Below, piece after piece: positions 1-10,986 of a stretch of 64,000 nt of DNA (the stretch's first letter is position 1; each line of letters begins with the position of its first letter). This stretch comes from an uncultured Pelagibacteraceae bacterium (GTDB lineage Bacteria; Pseudomonadota; Alphaproteobacteria; Pelagibacterales; Pelagibacteraceae). Location: assembly GCA_902618975.1 (NCBI GenBank), contig CACNCN010000001.1:1-64000 (forward strand). The letters are read 5' to 3'. Both the position numbers and the translations under genes were made by a program. The notes beneath the pieces are model-generated. The model was given only the letters and a program-made list of their open reading frames with translations. It did not search any database and had not been told where the DNA came from.

Positions 1-1233
1 ATTGGGAAAGATTTAAAATCAAATCAAAAAATGTTTAGATTGCTACAAGGCGATGTAGGTAGCGGTAAAACTCTTGTTGCATTAATTTCGAGTTATAATG
101 TTATTTATAGTGGCTTCCAAGTAGCATTAATGGCACCAACAGAAATTTTAGCAAACCAACATTTTAACCTAGCAAAAAAAATATTTGACGAAAAGATCAA
201 TTGTTCCTTACTAACAAGCAATACTTCTTATAAAGAGAGAAAAAAAATTATTGATGATTTAGAAAATAAAAGAATAGATATTTTATTTGGAACTCATTCT
301 CTATTTCAAGATAAAATAAAATTTAAAAAACTTGGTCTTATTATAATTGATGAACAACATAAATTTGGTGTGAAACAAAGGAAAAGATTATCAGATAAAG
401 GCGGTAAAGATTGTGATGTTTTAGTTATGTCAGCTACCCCGATACCAAGAACAATGACCATGACTATCTTTGGAGATATGGATACATCAATAATAAAAAA
501 TAAACCGAAATACCGCAAAAGCGTAATAACCTATAGCAAACCTGAAAATAAATTAAACGAAATAATTAGCTTTGCAACAAAACAAATTAAAAATGGAGGA
601 CAAATATTTTGGGTTTGTCCATTAATTGAAGAGTCAAAAAAAATAGATCATCAATCATCTATAAAGAGATATGAATATTTGAAAAAATTTTTCAAAAATA
701 AAATTGGTCTCTTGCATGGTTTAATGGATAAAGAAGATAAAGAAAAAATCCTAAATGATTTTTTAAATAAAAAAATTGATATTATTGTTTCCACAACTGT
801 TATTGAGGTTGGTATAGATTTTCCAAATGCAAATGTCATCGTTATAGAAAATGCTAATAAATTTGGTTTATCCCAATTACATCAATTGAGAGGTAGAGTT
901 GGCAGAGGTTTACGAGATTCTTATTGTATTCTAATGTTTAAATCACAATTAAGCAAAAATGCTATCAAAAGAATTAATATATTAAAAAAAAATAATGATG
1001 GTTTTAAAATATCTGAGGAAGATATGAAATTAAGAGGCTATGGAGATCTTCTTGGATTTAAACAAAGTGGATTAAAAAATTTTAAACTTGCTGACCCGGT
1101 TAAAAATGAAGAACTCTTTTATCTAGCAGAAAAAGAAATCAAAAAAATAGAAAAATATAATTTTAATATTGATAAATATAAGCCTTTGTTAAAGCTTTAT
1201 GACAAGGCTGATATATTAAATGATTTAGTTTAA
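1..1233 (+). CDS. recG: ATP-dependent DNA helicase RecG, C-terminal part (5' end outside window)
   Basis: RecG remodels stalled replication forks and Holliday junctions. The frame is open from base 1, so the N-terminal wedge domain lies outside the window; what remains is the motor part, about 410 codons. Visible motifs are a Walker A (GDVGSGKT, bases 49-72), the DEQH box (bases 349-360), a SATPIPRT motif, and the conserved HQLRGRVGRG helicase motif VI followed by the RecG-type C-terminal region. The ATG at base 31 is internal and is not the real start. The stop codon shares a TTAA tetranucleotide with the stop of the converging gene downstream. Identification is confident. Confidence 0.95.
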   Translation: MGKDLKSNQKMFRLLQGDVGSGKTLVALISSYNVIYSGFQVALMAPTEILANQHFNLAKKIFDEKINCSLLTSNTSYKERKKIIDDLENKRIDILFGTHSLFQDKIKFKKLGLIIIDEQHKFGVKQRKRLSDKGGKDCDVLVMSATPIPRTMTMTIFGDMDTSIIKNKPKYRKSVITYSKPENKLNEIISFATKQIKNGGQIFWVCPLIEESKKIDHQSSIKRYEYLKKFFKNKIGLLHGLMDKEDKEKILNDFLNKKIDIIVSTTVIEVGIDFPNANVIVIENANKFGLSQLHQLRGRVGRGLRDSYCILMFKSQLSKNAIKRINILKKNNDGFKISEEDMKLRGYGDLLGFKQSGLKNFKLADPVKNEELFYLAEKEIKKIEKYNFNIDKYKPLLKLYDKADILNDLV

Positions 1234-1853
1234 CTTTTTTTTGGATTTGAAGTTCCTGCAGAAACTATAAATTTTGAAGCTTCTTCAAAAGTCATATCTA
1301 AATAAACAACTTCATTTTTAGGGAACATTAAGAGAAATCCACTTGTAGGATTTGGAGTTGTGGGTACAAATACATTAATTAGATTAGTGTTAGTTTTTTG
1401 AGATATTTCACCTCTATTTTCTTTAGTGGCAAAGCCAACTGCCCAACTTCCCTTTCTTGGGTATTCAATTAAAACCACACTTTTTTTACTTCCTCCTCTT
1501 GGAGCAAATGTTTCAGTCATTTGTCCAATTGCTGAATATATTGTTCTTAATATTGGAATTCTTTTTAATGTTTCGTTAACCAACTGTAATATTTTTTTTC
1601 CAATAAACGATAAAGACAACCATCCAATTATTGTAATAAATATTATCGATAATAGTATTTCGAGGCCAGGAATTGAAAAAGGAAGGTAGCTATTAGGATT
1701 TATTTCTTTAGGTATTAAATTTGATGATATAGATATGAAGAAGGTCGTTAAATATAAAGTTATGCCAATAGGTACTAAAACAACTATACCAGTGATAAAA
1801 TAATTTCGCAATCTTGCTAAAAATGATCTTTTTTTTTTTAAAATTTTTGCCAT
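1230..1853 (-). CDS. DUF502 family inner-membrane protein
   Basis: This 207-residue protein has a basic N-terminus and two predicted membrane helices (about residues 16-38 and 57-80). A conserved soluble part follows, with motifs such as IPILRTIYSAIGQM and the stretch VFVPTTPNPTSG typical of the DUF502 family. The family is common in proteobacteria and its biochemical role is not established. It converges on recG with a 4-base overlap in which TTAA serves both stop codons. The start ATG at 1853 is followed by the expected lysine/arginine-rich leader. Family assignment is firm, function unknown. Confidence 0.85.
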   Translation of the reverse strand: MAKILKKKRSFLARLRNYFITGIVVLVPIGITLYLTTFFISISSNLIPKEINPNSYLPFSIPGLEILLSIIFITIIGWLSLSFIGKKILQLVNETLKRIPILRTIYSAIGQMTETFAPRGGSKKSVVLIEYPRKGSWAVGFATKENRGEISQKTNTNLINVFVPTTPNPTSGFLLMFPKNEVVYLDMTFEEASKFIVSAGTSNPKKS

Positions 1854-1892
1854 ATTGAATCTAATTAGTAACTATTATATTAAATCATTACA

Positions 1893-2714
1893 ATGAATAG
1901 AAGAAAATTTATAAACTTTGTAGGATGCGGTTGCTTGTCTTTAGGCCTTCATTCATGCACATCAACGCCTATAACAGACAGAAAACAACTAAAATTAATA
2001 CCTGAGCATAAACTAAATGCACAAGCTGCAAAAATATACGAAAAAGTAAAAGAAAAAGAGGAATTAAGTGATGATGCTAAAAAACTAGCTGAGATAAAAG
2101 AAATTGGAAAAAAAATAGAAAATTCAATTAGTAGATATTTCGATTCTCAAGGTATTGTAGACCCAACTATAGGTTTTGATTGGGAATATATTCTAATTAA
2201 AAATGATAAAGTTAAAAATGCCTGGTGTATGCCTGGGGGTAAAATAGCAGTGTATACAGGTATTTTGCCAATTACAAAAAATAATAATGGTTTGGCAGCG
2301 GTTATGGGACATGAAATTGCGCATGCTGTAGCCAAACATTCTGTTGAGAGAGCTAGCAGAGGTATATTGCTTAAAACTAGCACAAGCTTGATAGATATAT
2401 TTTCAGGAGGAAAATTATCTCAAGTTAATCGTGCTACAGGAATGGATACTGTAGGATTGTTATCTCAAATAGGTTTAATGAATCCATTCAATAGGAAGCA
2501 AGAAAGTGAAGCCGACTATTTGGGTATGATATTTTCCTCATTGTCAGGTTATGATATTAGAGAAACAGTTAAAATTTGGGAAAGAATGAAAGAAGCGAAT
2601 AAAGGCAAAGAACCCCCTGAATTTATGAGCACACATCCATCTTCATCAAACAGAATAGATCAGATAAACGAATGGATGAATCAAGTAATTATGGAATACC
2701 CACCTTTGGTTTAG
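1893..2714 (+). CDS. M48-family zinc metalloprotease, predicted lipoprotein
   Basis: This is a peptidase of the Oma1/LoiP/BepA-like M48 group, which acts in envelope protein quality control. The HEIAH zinc motif lies at residues 140-144 and the third ligand is probably Glu206 in an EADYLG motif. The C-terminal THPSSSNRI block is also typical. The N-terminus has a lipobox-like L19-H-S-C22, so the mature protein is probably lipid-anchored. A twin-arginine-like pair (R3-R4-K-F) precedes the hydrophobic stretch, so export through the Tat pathway encoded near 15-16 kb is possible but not shown. The substrate is unknown. Confidence 0.85.
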   Translation: MNRRKFINFVGCGCLSLGLHSCTSTPITDRKQLKLIPEHKLNAQAAKIYEKVKEKEELSDDAKKLAEIKEIGKKIENSISRYFDSQGIVDPTIGFDWEYILIKNDKVKNAWCMPGGKIAVYTGILPITKNNNGLAAVMGHEIAHAVAKHSVERASRGILLKTSTSLIDIFSGGKLSQVNRATGMDTVGLLSQIGLMNPFNRKQESEADYLGMIFSSLSGYDIRETVKIWERMKEANKGKEPPEFMSTHPSSSNRIDQINEWMNQVIMEYPPLV

Positions 2715-2716
2715 AG

Positions 2717-2792
<76 letters not shown>

Positions 2793-2842
2793 ACAATGAA
2801 AGTTTTTTATAGTGATTTTTTTTATATTATCAATGTGAAATT

Positions 2843-3955
2843 TTATATCTTATTTAAATATTTCTTATAAAATTTAAGAAAAGTACCTCTTTTTATATTT
2901 TTTCTGATTTCGAACATTAATTCTTGATAAAAATTAACATTATTTAAAGTTAGAATCATAGATCCGAGCATTTCATTTGTATTAAACAAATGATTTAAAT
3001 AACTTTTAGAATACTTATTTAAATTAAATTTTTTTACATTTTCATCAATCGGCTCATTATCATGTTTGTACTTCGAATTTCTTATATTTATTCTTCCCTT
3101 CCATGTAAATGCTAAACCTGTCCGACCAGCTCTAGTAGGTAAAACACAATCAAACATATCAATACCACGCTTTACGGCTCCTAATATGTCTGATGGAGTG
3201 CCAACTCCCATCAAATATCTTGGTTTTTCCTTTGGTAAATGATTTTTTAAATGGTCTAAAACTTTAAACATTTCTTTTTGTGTATCTCCGACTGCCAAAC
3301 CACCTACAGCATAACCATCAAAGCCAATTTTTTTTAATTCACTTAATGATTTAATCCTTAAATCATTAAATAAACCTCCTTGAACAATTCCAAATAAAGC
3401 TTTTTTTTTATTAACACCAAATGCCTTTTTTGATCTTTTGGCCCAGTATGTTGATAAATCAACAGCCTTGGAAATGATATCATAATCTAAAGTTTTTTTA
3501 GGACACTCGTCTAAAACCATAACAATGTCAGAATTTAACTTTTTTTGAATTTCAATACTATGTTCTGGACTTAAAATAAATTTTTTACCATCTATATGTG
3601 AATTGAATACAGCACCTTTTTTTTTATCAATTTTATTAAGTTTAGATAAAGACATTATTTGATAACCACCAGAGTCTGTTAGGATTGGTAATTTGCAATT
3701 CATAAATTTATGGAGACCACCGGCTTTTTTTACACGTTCCTCACCAGGTCTAATCATCAAGTGATAAGTATTTGATAGAATTATTTGACTCCCTGTTTTT
3801 ATTATATCTTCAATAAATGCACCTTTAATCGTAGCTTGTGTTCCTACAGGCATAAAAACAGGAGTATCAATTTCACCTCTGTGGGTTGATATTTTTCCAA
3901 GCCGAGAAAAATTATCTACCTTTAAAACTTTAAAACTAAAGTTTTTAAGAGGCAT
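2843..3955 (-). CDS. tgt: tRNA-guanine transglycosylase without the zinc site
   Basis: Tgt exchanges guanine-34 of GUN-anticodon tRNAs for preQ1 in queuosine biosynthesis. The protein has 370 residues, close to the usual length. The catalytic aspartates are present: Asp94 in TDSGGYQ and the nucleophile Asp269 in FDCVLPTR. The structural zinc site is not. At the positions of E. coli Cys302, Cys304, Cys307 and His333, a constant +5 offset places Val307, Lys309, Leu312 and Asn338. The surrounding fold signature (SKYKHD, YSKSYLNHL, NEMLGS) is kept, so this is substitution rather than truncation. It is the last gene of a tight minus-strand run with gyrA, coaD and a cyclophilin gene. Confidence 0.93.
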   Translation of the reverse strand: MPLKNFSFKVLKVDNFSRLGKISTHRGEIDTPVFMPVGTQATIKGAFIEDIIKTGSQIILSNTYHLMIRPGEERVKKAGGLHKFMNCKLPILTDSGGYQIMSLSKLNKIDKKKGAVFNSHIDGKKFILSPEHSIEIQKKLNSDIVMVLDECPKKTLDYDIISKAVDLSTYWAKRSKKAFGVNKKKALFGIVQGGLFNDLRIKSLSELKKIGFDGYAVGGLAVGDTQKEMFKVLDHLKNHLPKEKPRYLMGVGTPSDILGAVKRGIDMFDCVLPTRAGRTGLAFTWKGRINIRNSKYKHDNEPIDENVKKFNLNKYSKSYLNHLFNTNEMLGSMILTLNNVNFYQELMFEIRKNIKRGTFLKFYKKYLNKI

Positions 3956-3963
3956 TTAAAAAT

Positions 3964-4524
3964 TTACTCTGATTTAAATGATACAATTTTATCAGGATCA
4001 GTAACAGCACCGTTATTATTTGAGTCACCTCTTTTTATCTTGTCAACAAACTCCATACCGCTGATAACTTTTCCAAATACAGTATACTGTCTATCTAAAA
4101 AAGGTGCTGCATCAAAACAAATAAAAAATTGACTATTTGCGCTGTTTGGGTCAGCTGATCTTGCCATTGATAGTGTTCCTCTTTCATGAGGTAAATTATT
4201 AAATTCAGATTTTAAATCAGGTAAATCCGATCCACCCATGCCTGCTCTTCTTAAATCATAATTATCTCCATCAACATTTCCAAATTTAACATCTCCAGTT
4301 TGCGCCATGAAACCTTCTATAACTCTATGAAATACAACACCGTCATACTTGCCTGAATTTGCTAATTCTTTAATTCTATTAACATGTTGCGGGGCTACAT
4401 CTGGAAAAAGCTCAATTTTCACATCACCGTCTTTTAGTTTTAAAATCATAATATTCTCCTTTGCATATAATTGATTGTTAAATAATAAAATTATAATAAA
4501 AAATGAAAATAAAATTTTATTCAT
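3964..4524 (-). CDS. Periplasmic cyclophilin-type peptidyl-prolyl isomerase
   Basis: A cyclophilin that catalyses cis/trans isomerisation of prolyl bonds. Core motifs are FHRVIEGFMAQTGD, the NSQFFICF strand and LDRQYTVFGKVISGM. An N-terminal hydrophobic segment (about residues 3-20, MNKILFSFFIIILLF) looks like a signal peptide ending near LYAKE, so the enzyme probably folds exported proteins. It has 186 residues, similar to E. coli PpiA. The gene overlaps the end of coaD by 8 bases, which suggests translational coupling. The exact subfamily name is left open. Confidence 0.9.
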   Translation of the reverse strand: MNKILFSFFIIILLFNNQLYAKENIMILKLKDGDVKIELFPDVAPQHVNRIKELANSGKYDGVVFHRVIEGFMAQTGDVKFGNVDGDNYDLRRAGMGGSDLPDLKSEFNNLPHERGTLSMARSADPNSANSQFFICFDAAPFLDRQYTVFGKVISGMEFVDKIKRGDSNNNGAVTDPDKIVSFKSE

Positions 4525-5011
4525 ACTTATTTTTTAATGCTTTTATAACACTTTTTGAAGTAAACTTTTTAAGATCTCCATTTAATTCTGCAATTTCTTT
4601 TACAAATCTTGAAGATATAATTTGATTCTCTACGTCAGACATTAAAAATATAGTTTCAATATTTTTATTTAGTTTTCTATTCATACCTGCTAATTGAAAC
4701 TCATATTCAAAATCTGATACTGCTCTTAAACCTCTCAGTATCAAATTTGATTTATATTTTTGACAAATTTTTGTGGTTAAATTATTAAAAGATATAACCT
4801 CAATTTTTTTTTTATTAAATTTAAGATCCTTAAAAAGAGCGTTTTTGACTAATTGAATTCTTTCTGATGAATCAAATAAATAATTTTTTGTACTACCATT
4901 TGAAACAGCAACGACTACCTTATCAATTATATTCAATGATTTCTTAATTACATCAATATGTCCATACGTTATTGGATCGAAAGTCCCTGGATAAATGGCT
5001 ATTTTTTTCAT
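4517..5011 (-). CDS. coaD: Phosphopantetheine adenylyltransferase
   Basis: CoaD transfers AMP to 4'-phosphopantetheine, the fourth step of coenzyme A synthesis. It has 164 residues, the usual length. The nucleotidyltransferase signature YPGTFDPITYGH is at residues 7-18, and the conserved LILRGLRAVSDFEYE and ISSRFVKEIA motifs follow. It sits between gyrA and the cyclophilin gene: it abuts the gyrA stop with a one-base overlap and overlaps the next gene by 8 bases. The gene order gyrA-coaD-ppi is usual in alphaproteobacteria. Confidence 0.96.
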   Translation of the reverse strand: MKKIAIYPGTFDPITYGHIDVIKKSLNIIDKVVVAVSNGSTKNYLFDSSERIQLVKNALFKDLKFNKKKIEVISFNNLTTKICQKYKSNLILRGLRAVSDFEYEFQLAGMNRKLNKNIETIFLMSDVENQIISSRFVKEIAELNGDLKKFTSKSVIKALKNKYE

Positions 5012-7575
5012 TAAATTAAGTTATCATCAATTTTTGTTGCAGAAACAACTTTTTCGTCACCAGATAATTTAATAATTCTAACACCTTGCGTATTTCTACC
5101 TGCAACTCTAATTTCTTTGACTGCAGTTCTTATAACTCTGCCTTTATTGGTAGATATCAATATATCGTCTCCCTCAAATACAGGAAAAGTGGATGAAATA
5201 TTTCCATTTCTCTTTGAATTTACAATACCTATAATCCCTTTTCCTCCCCTATTGGTAACTCTAAAATCTTTATGTGTTGTTCTTTTACCAAATCCATTTT
5301 CAGAAATTGAAAGAATAAAATTTTGTGATGTATCACTATTTGATTTTCCGTTTTTTTCCGATTTTTTAAGACTATTAATAATTGATAATGATACTACATC
5401 GTCGTTATCTGCAAGATTAATTCCTCTAATTCCTTTTGAAGATCTTCCTTTAAAAATACGTAGTTTTGAGCTTTCAAATCTTATACATTTACCAAATTTA
5501 GTGTTTAAAATTATATCTTGATCATCTCTACATATTTTTACACCTATAATAATATCATCATTATCTAATTTCATTGCAATTTTACCTGATGCGTTAATAC
5601 TTGCAAAATCATCTAAACTATTTTTTCTTATTTTCCCTTTTTTTGTGGCAAAAATTATGTGCATTCCTTTAGTATCTGCATTTTCACCAGGAAAAGGCAT
5701 AATTGAGCTTATATTCTGATGATTTTTTAAAGGTAATATATTAAATAATGATTTACCCTTAGAGGATGATGACCCCTCAGGGATTTTCCATGCTTTTATT
5801 TTGTAAGCAAGACCTTCATTTGAAAAAAATAGTAAGGCTGTGTGTGTATCAACTGACAGTGTTTGAATAACAGAGTCTTCCTCTCGAGTTTTTATACCAG
5901 ATTTACCCTTCCCTCCTCTTTTTTGTTGTTTTACGGAACTTAGAGAACCTCTTTTTATATAACCCTTTAGCGTAACAGTAATTAAAACTGACTCTTTTTG
6001 AATAGTCTCTTCAATATCATAGTTTAATACAGCATCAATTATCTTAGTTCTTCTAGGTACAGAATATTTATTTTTAATTGATTCAAGTTCATTGCTTATG
6101 ACGCTTAAAAGTTCTTTTTTTGAGTTAATAATTTTTTTATATTTTTTAATTGATATTGATAATTCTCTTAATTCATTTTCTATTTCATTGATCCCTAAAG
6201 CAGTTAATTTTTGTAATCTTAAATCAAGTATAGAATTTACTTGTGACAAGGAAAGTGTATAAGTATTTTTTGATTTTGACACTTCAATGAGTTTAACTAA
6301 ATTTTGAGTTTTGGATATCTTCCATTTAATACTTATCAGAACTTTTTTTGCTTCCTCGGGATTTTTTGAAGATCTAATAATTTTTATAACTTTATCTAAA
6401 TTTTCAACACTTACAGATAATCCTATTAATATGTGGGCTCTTTCCTCAGCTTTTTTAAGATCATATTTTGTTTTCTTTATAACTACATCCTCTCTGAATT
6501 TTAAAAAATTTTCTAAAAATTCTTTGAGATTACAAATCTTAGGTTTCTTATCCACTATTGCTAAAGTATTAAAACCAAAAGACGACTCTATTGAAGTATA
6601 TTTGTAAAGCTGACGTTTAACAGTTTCGGGTTCAGTATTTCTTCTAAGATCTATAGCAACTCTTACACCTTCTCTATTTGACTCATCTCTTATATCACTT
6701 ATTCCCTCAATTTTTTTTTCTCTTATTAGTTCTACAATTCTCTCATTTAAATTAGATTTATTTATTTGATATGGGATGGAAGTTATGACAAGTCTATCCT
6801 TACCATTTTTTAAGTTTTCAACACTGATATCACCTCTAATTTTGAATGATCCCCTGCCAGTTTTGTAACCTTGTTTAACTATATCTTTACCAATAATAAC
6901 ACCACCAGTTGGAAAATCTGGTCCAGGTATATGTTTCATTAATTCGCTTAATTTAATATCTTTATTTTCAATTAGTGCTAATGTTCCACTAATAACTTCA
7001 CCAAGATTATGTGGCGGTATACTTGTAGCCATTCCAACCGCTATACCCCCTGCTCCATTGACTAGTAGATTTGGAAATTGAGAAGGTAATACCTCTGGTT
7101 CTTTTTCTGTTTCATCATAGTTACTTTTGAAATTTACAGTATCTTTTTCTATATCATCTATTATGTGTTGCGAAATTTTTGATAATCTAGTTTCAGTATA
7201 TCTCATTGCGGCAGCAGGATCGCCATCTATAGACCCGAAATTACCTTGTCCATCAATAAGTGGAAGGCTCATTGAAAAATCTTGTACCATTCTTACTAAA
7301 GCATCATACACTGCTTGATCTCCATGGGGATGATATTTACCAATCACATCACCAACTACTCTTGCAGATTTTCTAAATTGTTTAGACCAATCAAAACCAC
7401 CTTTGTACATTGCGTATAGAATTCTTCTATGTACTGGTTTTAAACCGTCTCTCACATCTGGAAGGGCCCTACTAACTATTACACTCATTGCATATGAAAG
7501 GTAAGACGAACTCATCTCGTCATACATTGAGATTTGTTTAATACTTTTATTGTTTACAATTTCAGATTTTTGCAT
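5011..7575 (-). CDS. gyrA: DNA gyrase subunit A
   Basis: GyrA is the breakage-reunion subunit of gyrase, which introduces negative supercoils. The 854 residues include the N-terminal winged-helix/tower region with the catalytic tyrosine in RYTETRLSK, a coiled coil, and a C-terminal pinwheel domain with the GyrA box QQKRGGKG, which separates gyrase from topoisomerase IV. In the quinolone-determining segment the residue matching E. coli Ser83 is Gln87 ([10 protein letters not shown]). It is preceded by ssb with a 3-base gap and followed by coaD with a 1-base overlap, so the three genes are probably co-transcribed. Confidence 0.97.
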   Translation of the reverse strand: MQKSEIVNNKSIKQISMYDEMSSSYLSYAMSVIVSRALPDVRDGLKPVHRRILYAMYKGGFDWSKQFRKSARVVGDVIGKYHPHGDQAVYDALVRMVQDFSMSLPLIDGQGNFGSIDGDPAAAMRYTETRLSKISQHIIDDIEKDTVNFKSNYDETEKEPEVLPSQFPNLLVNGAGGIAVGMATSIPPHNLGEVISGTLALIENKDIKLSELMKHIPGPDFPTGGVIIGKDIVKQGYKTGRGSFKIRGDISVENLKNGKDRLVITSIPYQINKSNLNERIVELIREKKIEGISDIRDESNREGVRVAIDLRRNTEPETVKRQLYKYTSIESSFGFNTLAIVDKKPKICNLKEFLENFLKFREDVVIKKTKYDLKKAEERAHILIGLSVSVENLDKVIKIIRSSKNPEEAKKVLISIKWKISKTQNLVKLIEVSKSKNTYTLSLSQVNSILDLRLQKLTALGINEIENELRELSISIKKYKKIINSKKELLSVISNELESIKNKYSVPRRTKIIDAVLNYDIEETIQKESVLITVTLKGYIKRGSLSSVKQQKRGGKGKSGIKTREEDSVIQTLSVDTHTALLFFSNEGLAYKIKAWKIPEGSSSSKGKSLFNILPLKNHQNISSIMPFPGENADTKGMHIIFATKKGKIRKNSLDDFASINASGKIAMKLDNDDIIIGVKICRDDQDIILNTKFGKCIRFESSKLRIFKGRSSKGIRGINLADNDDVVSLSIINSLKKSEKNGKSNSDTSQNFILSISENGFGKRTTHKDFRVTNRGGKGIIGIVNSKRNGNISSTFPVFEGDDILISTNKGRVIRTAVKEIRVAGRNTQGVRIIKLSGDEKVVSATKIDDNLI

Positions 7576-7578
7576 TTT

Positions 7579-8025
7579 TTAAAAAGGAATGTCGTCATCC
7601 AAATCACTAGATACCTGAGATGTATCCTCAATTGCACTACTGCTTGGATTTTGAGGTATAGAATTATTTCCACCCGCGCCCAACATTGTTAAAGACGAAT
7701 TGTATCCTTGTATCACAATTTCTGTTGAGTATTTGTCTTGACCTGATTGCTCATCTTTCCATTTTCTTGTAGTTAGTTGACCCTCAACATATATTTGTGC
7801 ACCTTTTTTTAGATATTGCTGAACTACATTTACTAAACCTTCATTAAAAACAACAACCCTATGCCACTCGGTTTTCTCTTTCTTTTCTCCACTGTTTTTA
7901 TCTTTCCAACTTTGACTTGTGGCTAAACTTAGACGTGCAACACTTTTGCCGTTTACCATTTGTTTAATCTCTGGGTCTGCGCCCAATCGACCGATTAATA
8001 AAACTTTATTTAGACTTCCTGCCAT
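7579..8025 (-). CDS. ssb: Single-stranded DNA-binding protein
   Basis: SSB coats single-stranded DNA in replication and repair. An N-terminal OB fold (about residues 1-110, starting [18 protein letters not shown]) is followed by a short disordered linker rich in N, S and Q. The acidic C-terminal tip DDDIPF recruits partner proteins. It has 148 residues, a little shorter than E. coli SSB because the linker is short. It is the first gene of the run ssb-gyrA-coaD and is divergent from uvrA, an arrangement common in alphaproteobacteria. Confidence 0.97.
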   Translation of the reverse strand: MAGSLNKVLLIGRLGADPEIKQMVNGKSVARLSLATSQSWKDKNSGEKKEKTEWHRVVVFNEGLVNVVQQYLKKGAQIYVEGQLTTRKWKDEQSGQDKYSTEIVIQGYNSSLTMLGAGGNNSIPQNPSSSAIEDTSQVSSDLDDDIPF

Positions 8026-8112
8026 AATATTTTAAAATATTGATATGAATAATTATATTTATATCACATTTTTATTGAATATTAATTTTATTAATTTAAA
8101 GCAACTATATTT

Positions 8113-10986
8113 ATGCAGAAAAAGATAGTTATTAAAGGCGCAAAAGAACACAATTTGAGAAATGTTTCTCTAGAAGTCCCTAAAGATAAATTTGTTGTAA
8201 TTACTGGTATATCTGGATCAGGAAAATCATCATTAGCTTTTGATACAATTTATGCTGAGGGACAAAGAAGATATGTTGAAAGTTTATCAGCATATGCAAG
8301 ACAGTTTTTAGACAAAATGAAAAAACCTAACGTTGATATGATAGAAGGTTTAAGTCCAGCCATTTCTATAGAACAAAAAAATGCACCAAAAAATCCTAGA
8401 TCAACGGTCGCAACAGTAACTGAGATATATGACTATATGAGAGTATTGTACGCTAGAGCAGGAATACCATTTTCGCCATTTACAGGAAAACCAATTGAGT
8501 CACAGACCATTACACAAATTGTTGACAAAATTAAAGAACTTCCAAAAAAATCCACAATTTTTCTGTACGCACCTGTTGTTCGAGGTAGAAAAGGTGAATA
8601 TAAAAAAGAAATATTATCTTACAAAAAAAGGGGTTTTAGAAAAATTAAAATTGATAATGCTTTATATGATATTGAAAATGTACCTGAATTAAACAAGAAA
8701 ATAAAACATGATATTTCTATATTAGTTGACAGAATAGTTCTAAATTCATCACTTGGCAACAGATTGGCTGAAGCTGTTGAAACATCGGTTAATTTATCTA
8801 ATGGTTTATTGTTTGTAGAATATGAAAATGAAACTTTACCAAAAAAATTTAGAAAAATAGAAAATTTAATATTTTCAACAAAATTTGCTTGTCCTGAAAG
8901 TGGATTTACGATCGAAGAAATAGAACCTAGGTTATTTTCTTTTAATAGTCCTTATGGGGCTTGCGAAGAGTGCGAAGGAATTGGTGTAAAACTAAATGTA
9001 GATCCCAAATTAGTTATACCAAATGAAAAAAAAACAATTGCAGAAGGTGCAATCGAGCCCTGGGCAAAGTCGTCATCTTTATATTATGCGCAAACTTTAG
9101 CTTCTATAGCAAAACATTATGATTTTTCATTGGATGAAAAATGGAATAAACTTTCAAAAAAAATTAAGGATGTAATTCTTTTTGGATCTGATGATGAAGA
9201 GATTAAATTTTCCTACGACGATGGTTATGAAAAATATTCTCATAAAAAAACTTTTGAAGGTGTAATCAACAATCTAGAAAGAAGATATTTAGAAACCGAT
9301 AGTGATTGGAAAAGAGACGAAATATCCCAGTATCAATCAGATACCGACTGTGAAAGATGTAATGGCCAAAGATTAAAAGAAGAAGCTCTATGTGTTAAAA
9401 TTAACGGGCTAAATATCAGTCAGGTAACAGAAAAATCTATCTTAGAAGCAAAAAACTGGTTTGACTCATTGCAAACAAAACTAGATAAACGTCAATTAAA
9501 AATTGCTGAACATATTTTAAAAGAAATAAATGAAAGACTTAATTTTCTTTTAAACGTTGGTCTTGATTATTTGACATTATCAAGGGAGTCAGGAACGTTA
9601 TCTGGTGGAGAGTCTCAAAGAATAAGATTAGCATCACAGATCGGCTCAGGTTTAACTGGAGTACTTTACGTATTAGACGAACCATCCATAGGACTACATC
9701 AAAAAGATAATATAAAATTAATAAATGCATTAAAAAGATTAAGGGATTTAGGAAATACAGTAGTAGTTGTAGAACATGATACCGAAACAATGGAAAATGC
9801 TGACCACATAATTGATCTTGGTCCTGAGGCCGGAAGTAAAGGAGGTATAGTGGTTGCTCAAGGAACTTATCAAGAGCTTTTAAAAGCAGATACAATTACT
9901 GGTAAATATTTATCTAACAAAAACTATATTCCAATACCTAAAAAAAGAAGATTAGCTAAAAATGGAAGATTTCTTCAAATTTTGAGTGCAAGTGGTAACA
10001 ATTTAAAAAATGTTAATTTAAAAATACCTTTTGGAACATTTACTTGCGTTACTGGTGTTTCAGGCAGTGGAAAATCAACATTGGTTTTGCAAACATTATA
10101 TAATGCTTTAAACCTAAGTTTGAATAATAATAAATCTAGAAAGATACCTAAACCTTTTAGAGGATTAAAGGGAATGGAGTTGATTGACAAAATAATAGAC
10201 ATTGATCAGTCACCTATCGGAAGAACACCTCGATCAAATCCTGCAACATATACTGGAGCATTCGGACCAATACGAGATTGGTTTACAAATCTTCCTGAGT
10301 CTAAAAGTAGAGGTTATAAACCTGGAAGATTTTCATTTAATGTAAAAGGTGGTAGATGCGAAGCATGTGAAGGAGACGGCGTTATAACTTATGAAATGCA
10401 TTTCCTTCCCGATGTATATATAACTTGTGATGAATGTAAAGGTAGCAGATATAACCGCGAAACTTTAGAAATAAAATTTAAAGATAAAAGTATTTCAGAC
10501 GTTTTGGAAATGACGGTAGATGAGGGTTGTGATTTTTTTGAAAATATATCAAATATTAGAAGTAAATTATTAACTTTAAAAAAAGTAGGACTTGGCTATA
10601 TAAAAATAGGCCAACAGGCCACTACTTTATCGGGGGGTGAGGCACAAAGAATAAAATTAGCTAAAGAACTGTCTAAGAGATCTACCGGAAGAACGATGTA
10701 TATTTTAGATGAACCTACAACGGGACTTCATCAACACGATATAAAAAAATTACTTGAAATTTTACACACTTTTGTTGCTACTGGAAATACTGTTGTAGTT
10801 ATTGAACATAATTTAGATGTTATAAAAACTGCAGATTACATAATTGATATGGGTCCAGACGGGGGTGTTAAAGGAGGCAACATTATAGCTGAGGGAAAAC
10901 CTGAAGAAATTGCCGATGTTAAAGATAGCTACACAGGTCAATTTTTAAAATCTTTATTAAATGGAAAAATTAAGAAAATTGCTTAA
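8113..10986 (+). CDS. uvrA: Excinuclease ABC subunit A
   Basis: UvrA is the damage-recognition ATPase of nucleotide excision repair. It has 957 residues with two ABC modules: Walker [10 protein letters not shown] near residue 33 and GVSGSGKST near residue 650. The two ABC signatures are [13 protein letters not shown] and [13 protein letters not shown]. Zinc modules with CEECEG/CERC and CEACEG/CDECKG cysteines are intact. It is divergent from ssb across an 87-base AT-rich gap in which I found no LexA-type box. The stop converges with secF through a shared TTAA. Confidence 0.97.
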   Translation: MQKKIVIKGAKEHNLRNVSLEVPKDKFVVITGISGSGKSSLAFDTIYAEGQRRYVESLSAYARQFLDKMKKPNVDMIEGLSPAISIEQKNAPKNPRSTVATVTEIYDYMRVLYARAGIPFSPFTGKPIESQTITQIVDKIKELPKKSTIFLYAPVVRGRKGEYKKEILSYKKRGFRKIKIDNALYDIENVPELNKKIKHDISILVDRIVLNSSLGNRLAEAVETSVNLSNGLLFVEYENETLPKKFRKIENLIFSTKFACPESGFTIEEIEPRLFSFNSPYGACEECEGIGVKLNVDPKLVIPNEKKTIAEGAIEPWAKSSSLYYAQTLASIAKHYDFSLDEKWNKLSKKIKDVILFGSDDEEIKFSYDDGYEKYSHKKTFEGVINNLERRYLETDSDWKRDEISQYQSDTDCERCNGQRLKEEALCVKINGLNISQVTEKSILEAKNWFDSLQTKLDKRQLKIAEHILKEINERLNFLLNVGLDYLTLSRESGTLSGGESQRIRLASQIGSGLTGVLYVLDEPSIGLHQKDNIKLINALKRLRDLGNTVVVVEHDTETMENADHIIDLGPEAGSKGGIVVAQGTYQELLKADTITGKYLSNKNYIPIPKKRRLAKNGRFLQILSASGNNLKNVNLKIPFGTFTCVTGVSGSGKSTLVLQTLYNALNLSLNNNKSRKIPKPFRGLKGMELIDKIIDIDQSPIGRTPRSNPATYTGAFGPIRDWFTNLPESKSRGYKPGRFSFNVKGGRCEACEGDGVITYEMHFLPDVYITCDECKGSRYNRETLEIKFKDKSISDVLEMTVDEGCDFFENISNIRSKLLTLKKVGLGYIKIGQQATTLSGGEAQRIKLAKELSKRSTGRTMYILDEPTTGLHQHDIKKLLEILHTFVATGNTVVVIEHNLDVIKTADYIIDMGPDGGVKGGNIIAEGKPEEIADVKDSYTGQFLKSLLNGKIKKIA

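Noticed and set aside
5011-7575. Gln87 in GyrA at the E. coli Ser83 position, possible quinolone resistance
   Set aside because: This position varies naturally among bacteria; a single residue in an environmental lineage is not evidence of resistance. Recorded only as a note in the gyrA entry.
8026-8041. 16-base perfect palindrome AATATTTTAAAATATT directly upstream of ssb
   Set aside because: Composed only of A and T in a very AT-rich gap and touching the start codon; expected by chance. No LexA-type GTTC repeat was seen in the ssb-uvrA gap.
9539-9895. 118-codon antisense frame inside uvrA
   Set aside because: Lies opposite the well-conserved ABC module of uvrA, with no family resemblance; a shadow frame.
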